Under the pieces are notes generated by a model. The model saw nothing but the letters and a program-made list of their open reading frames with translations, was not told where the DNA came from and did not search any database. Positions 14,522-15,252 of a stretch of 15,252 nt of DNA are shown here, in pieces. Each line of letters opens with the position of its first letter. Within the stretch, counting starts at the first letter, position 1. The stretch is from SURF-32 sp964648365 (GTDB lineage: Bacteria; Planctomycetota; Phycisphaerae; UBA1845): positions 1 through 15,252 of the forward strand of contig CAZYLK010000156.1 of the NCBI GenBank assembly GCA_964648365.1, written 5' to 3'. Both the position numbers and the translations under genes were made by a program.

Positions 14522-15252
14522 ATGACGGACCGGCCGCGACACGTTCTGATCATCGCCAACCCGACATCGGGCCGTCGCCGTCGCGCGGACTGGTGTGAGC
14601 GAGTGGCGGACGGGCTGCGCCGCGCCGGCGTCGTGGTCGATCTTTACGAAACGACGCAGCCAGGTGATGCGCGGCACTGCGCCGCGCAGCGCCTGGCCGA
14701 CGCCGCGGATGCCGGGCATCCATCTGACGCCCCCCCCCAATACGACTGCATCGTCGCGTGCGGCGGGGACGGCACGATTCAGGAAGTGGCCTCGGCGCTG
14801 GCGGAGCATCGCGCGGCGCGCCTGCCTGAGAGCGACGTCGACGGTTCCGCCGCGCCCGCCGCCGAAGCGCGGCTCGGCGGCGCCAGCGCTCCCGCCGCGA
14901 CCCCCGCGCTGGGCATCATCCCCTCCGGCCGCTGCAACGACCTGGCCCGCGTGCTCGGGCTTCATGCCGACATCGAGACGACCCTCGACGCGATCCTCCG
15001 CGGTCGTCGGCAACCGCTGGACCTTGGCCGCGTCAATGGACGTTACTTCTGCACCGTCGCCACGATGGGTTTTGACGCGGCCGTGTCGCGCTACGTCGAT
15101 GGCCTGCGCGTCCCGCTCCTGACGGGCACCCGGGCATACCTGTTCGGCGCGGCCCGCATGGTGCTGACGTTTCGCGCGCCGCAACTGACGATCGAAGGCG
15201 ACTTCGGACGGATCGAGGGACGCTTCGTCCTGGCGACGACGGCGAACACGGC
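14522..15252 (+). CDS. Diacylglycerol kinase-family lipid kinase (DagK/YegS-like), 3' end outside window
   Basis: Soluble kinase family that phosphorylates diacylglycerol or related lipids; 243 codons are visible and the frame is still open at the window end. The catalytic-domain motifs are clear: NPTSG at 13-17, GGDGT at 81-85 (nucleotide binding), and GIIPSGRCNDLAR at 131-143, where most relatives have G-T-x-N-D-x-A-R. Then come LDLGRVNGRYFCTVATMGFDA, as in this family. Between GGDGT and GIIPSG is an Ala/Pro-rich insertion of about 30 residues (about 97-127), probably a surface loop. A run of nine C (14730-14738) lies just before the GGDGT codons. The start is the ATG at 14522, directly before the TDRPRHVLIIANP strand; the Shine-Dalgarno is weak. 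The lipid substrate cannot be told from sequence. Confidence 0.88.
   Translation, partial: MTDRPRHVLIIANPTSGRRRRADWCERVADGLRRAGVVVDLYETTQPGDARHCAAQRLADAADAGHPSDAPPQYDCIVACGGDGTIQEVASALAEHRAARLPESDVDGSAAPAAEARLGGASAPAATPALGIIPSGRCNDLARVLGLHADIETTLDAILRGRRQPLDLGRVNGRYFCTVATMGFDAAVSRYVDGLRVPLLTGTRAYLFGAARMVLTFRAPQLTIEGDFGRIEGRFVLATTANT

Noticed and set aside
13684..14525. Overlapping frames on both strands across the Cys-rich gene (244 codons minus, 251 codons plus)
   Set aside because: The Cys-rich frame has a signal peptide and a good ribosome binding site; the others lack both and run through the BIME-like repeat.
14514..14525. Three-codon frame ATG-CCT-GCA-TGA overlapping the lipid kinase start
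   Set aside because: It is too short to support as a coupled leader peptide; no Shine-Dalgarno lies before it.

Overview
The window looks like a chromosomal piece of an uncultured planctomycete (Phycisphaerae-like). The grounds are high GC, two secreted proteins ending in an IPAPGA-type PEP-CTERM sorting tail, a C-x2-C-G-Y-x-L-x-G zinc ribbon of a kind often seen in planctomycete proteins, outer-membrane (LPS) export genes, and dispersed short hairpin repeats whose chance translations read GFQPV/TGWKPV and HGQDARAT. The assignment is inferred from protein style; there is no rRNA or marker gene to confirm it.

Layout. On the minus strand, 17-1750 encodes a two-domain HldE-like protein with adenylyltransferase first and PfkB-type kinase second, the reverse of the enterobacterial order. 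A divergent gap (1751-2152) is filled with inverted arrays of ~19-nt hairpin repeats. On the plus strand, 2153-3784 and 3821-4930 encode a pair of LptF/LptG-family permeases. Sugar-nucleotide activation for LPS and LPS export therefore sit back to back. Next come two tandem paralogous secreted proteins (5054-5830 and 6218-6976), each with a promoter-like sequence upstream and a clear intrinsic terminator. Both carry a signal peptide, a single mature-chain cysteine in a TFC[LV]E motif, a glutamine in an LQIAIW motif, and an IPAPGA-hydrophobic-RRR tail. The Cys/Gln pair resembles the internal-thioester signature of Gram-positive thioester adhesin domains. I consider this the most interesting lead in the window.

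The middle is all minus strand. It holds a CstA-family transporter with a C-terminal zinc ribbon (13431-11464), a 1100-residue exported protein made of about 30 ankyrin repeats (11406-8104) with its own TATAAT box almost on top of its ribosome binding site, and a small single-pass membrane protein (7887-7222). The right end returns to the plus strand with a secreted protein of 24 cysteines (13600-14208), a REP/BIME-like double-hairpin element (14257-14377), a further structured segment (14399-14468), and the start of a diacylglycerol-kinase-family lipid kinase that runs off the window (14522 onward).

The window is mostly housekeeping and envelope genes plus lineage-typical secreted proteins. 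I see no defence system, prophage, CRISPR, transposase, tRNA or rRNA. The novelty lies in the thioester-like PEP-CTERM pair, the domain-swapped HldE, the CstA-zinc ribbon fusion, and two families of hairpin repeats whose stems keep pairing despite base changes.
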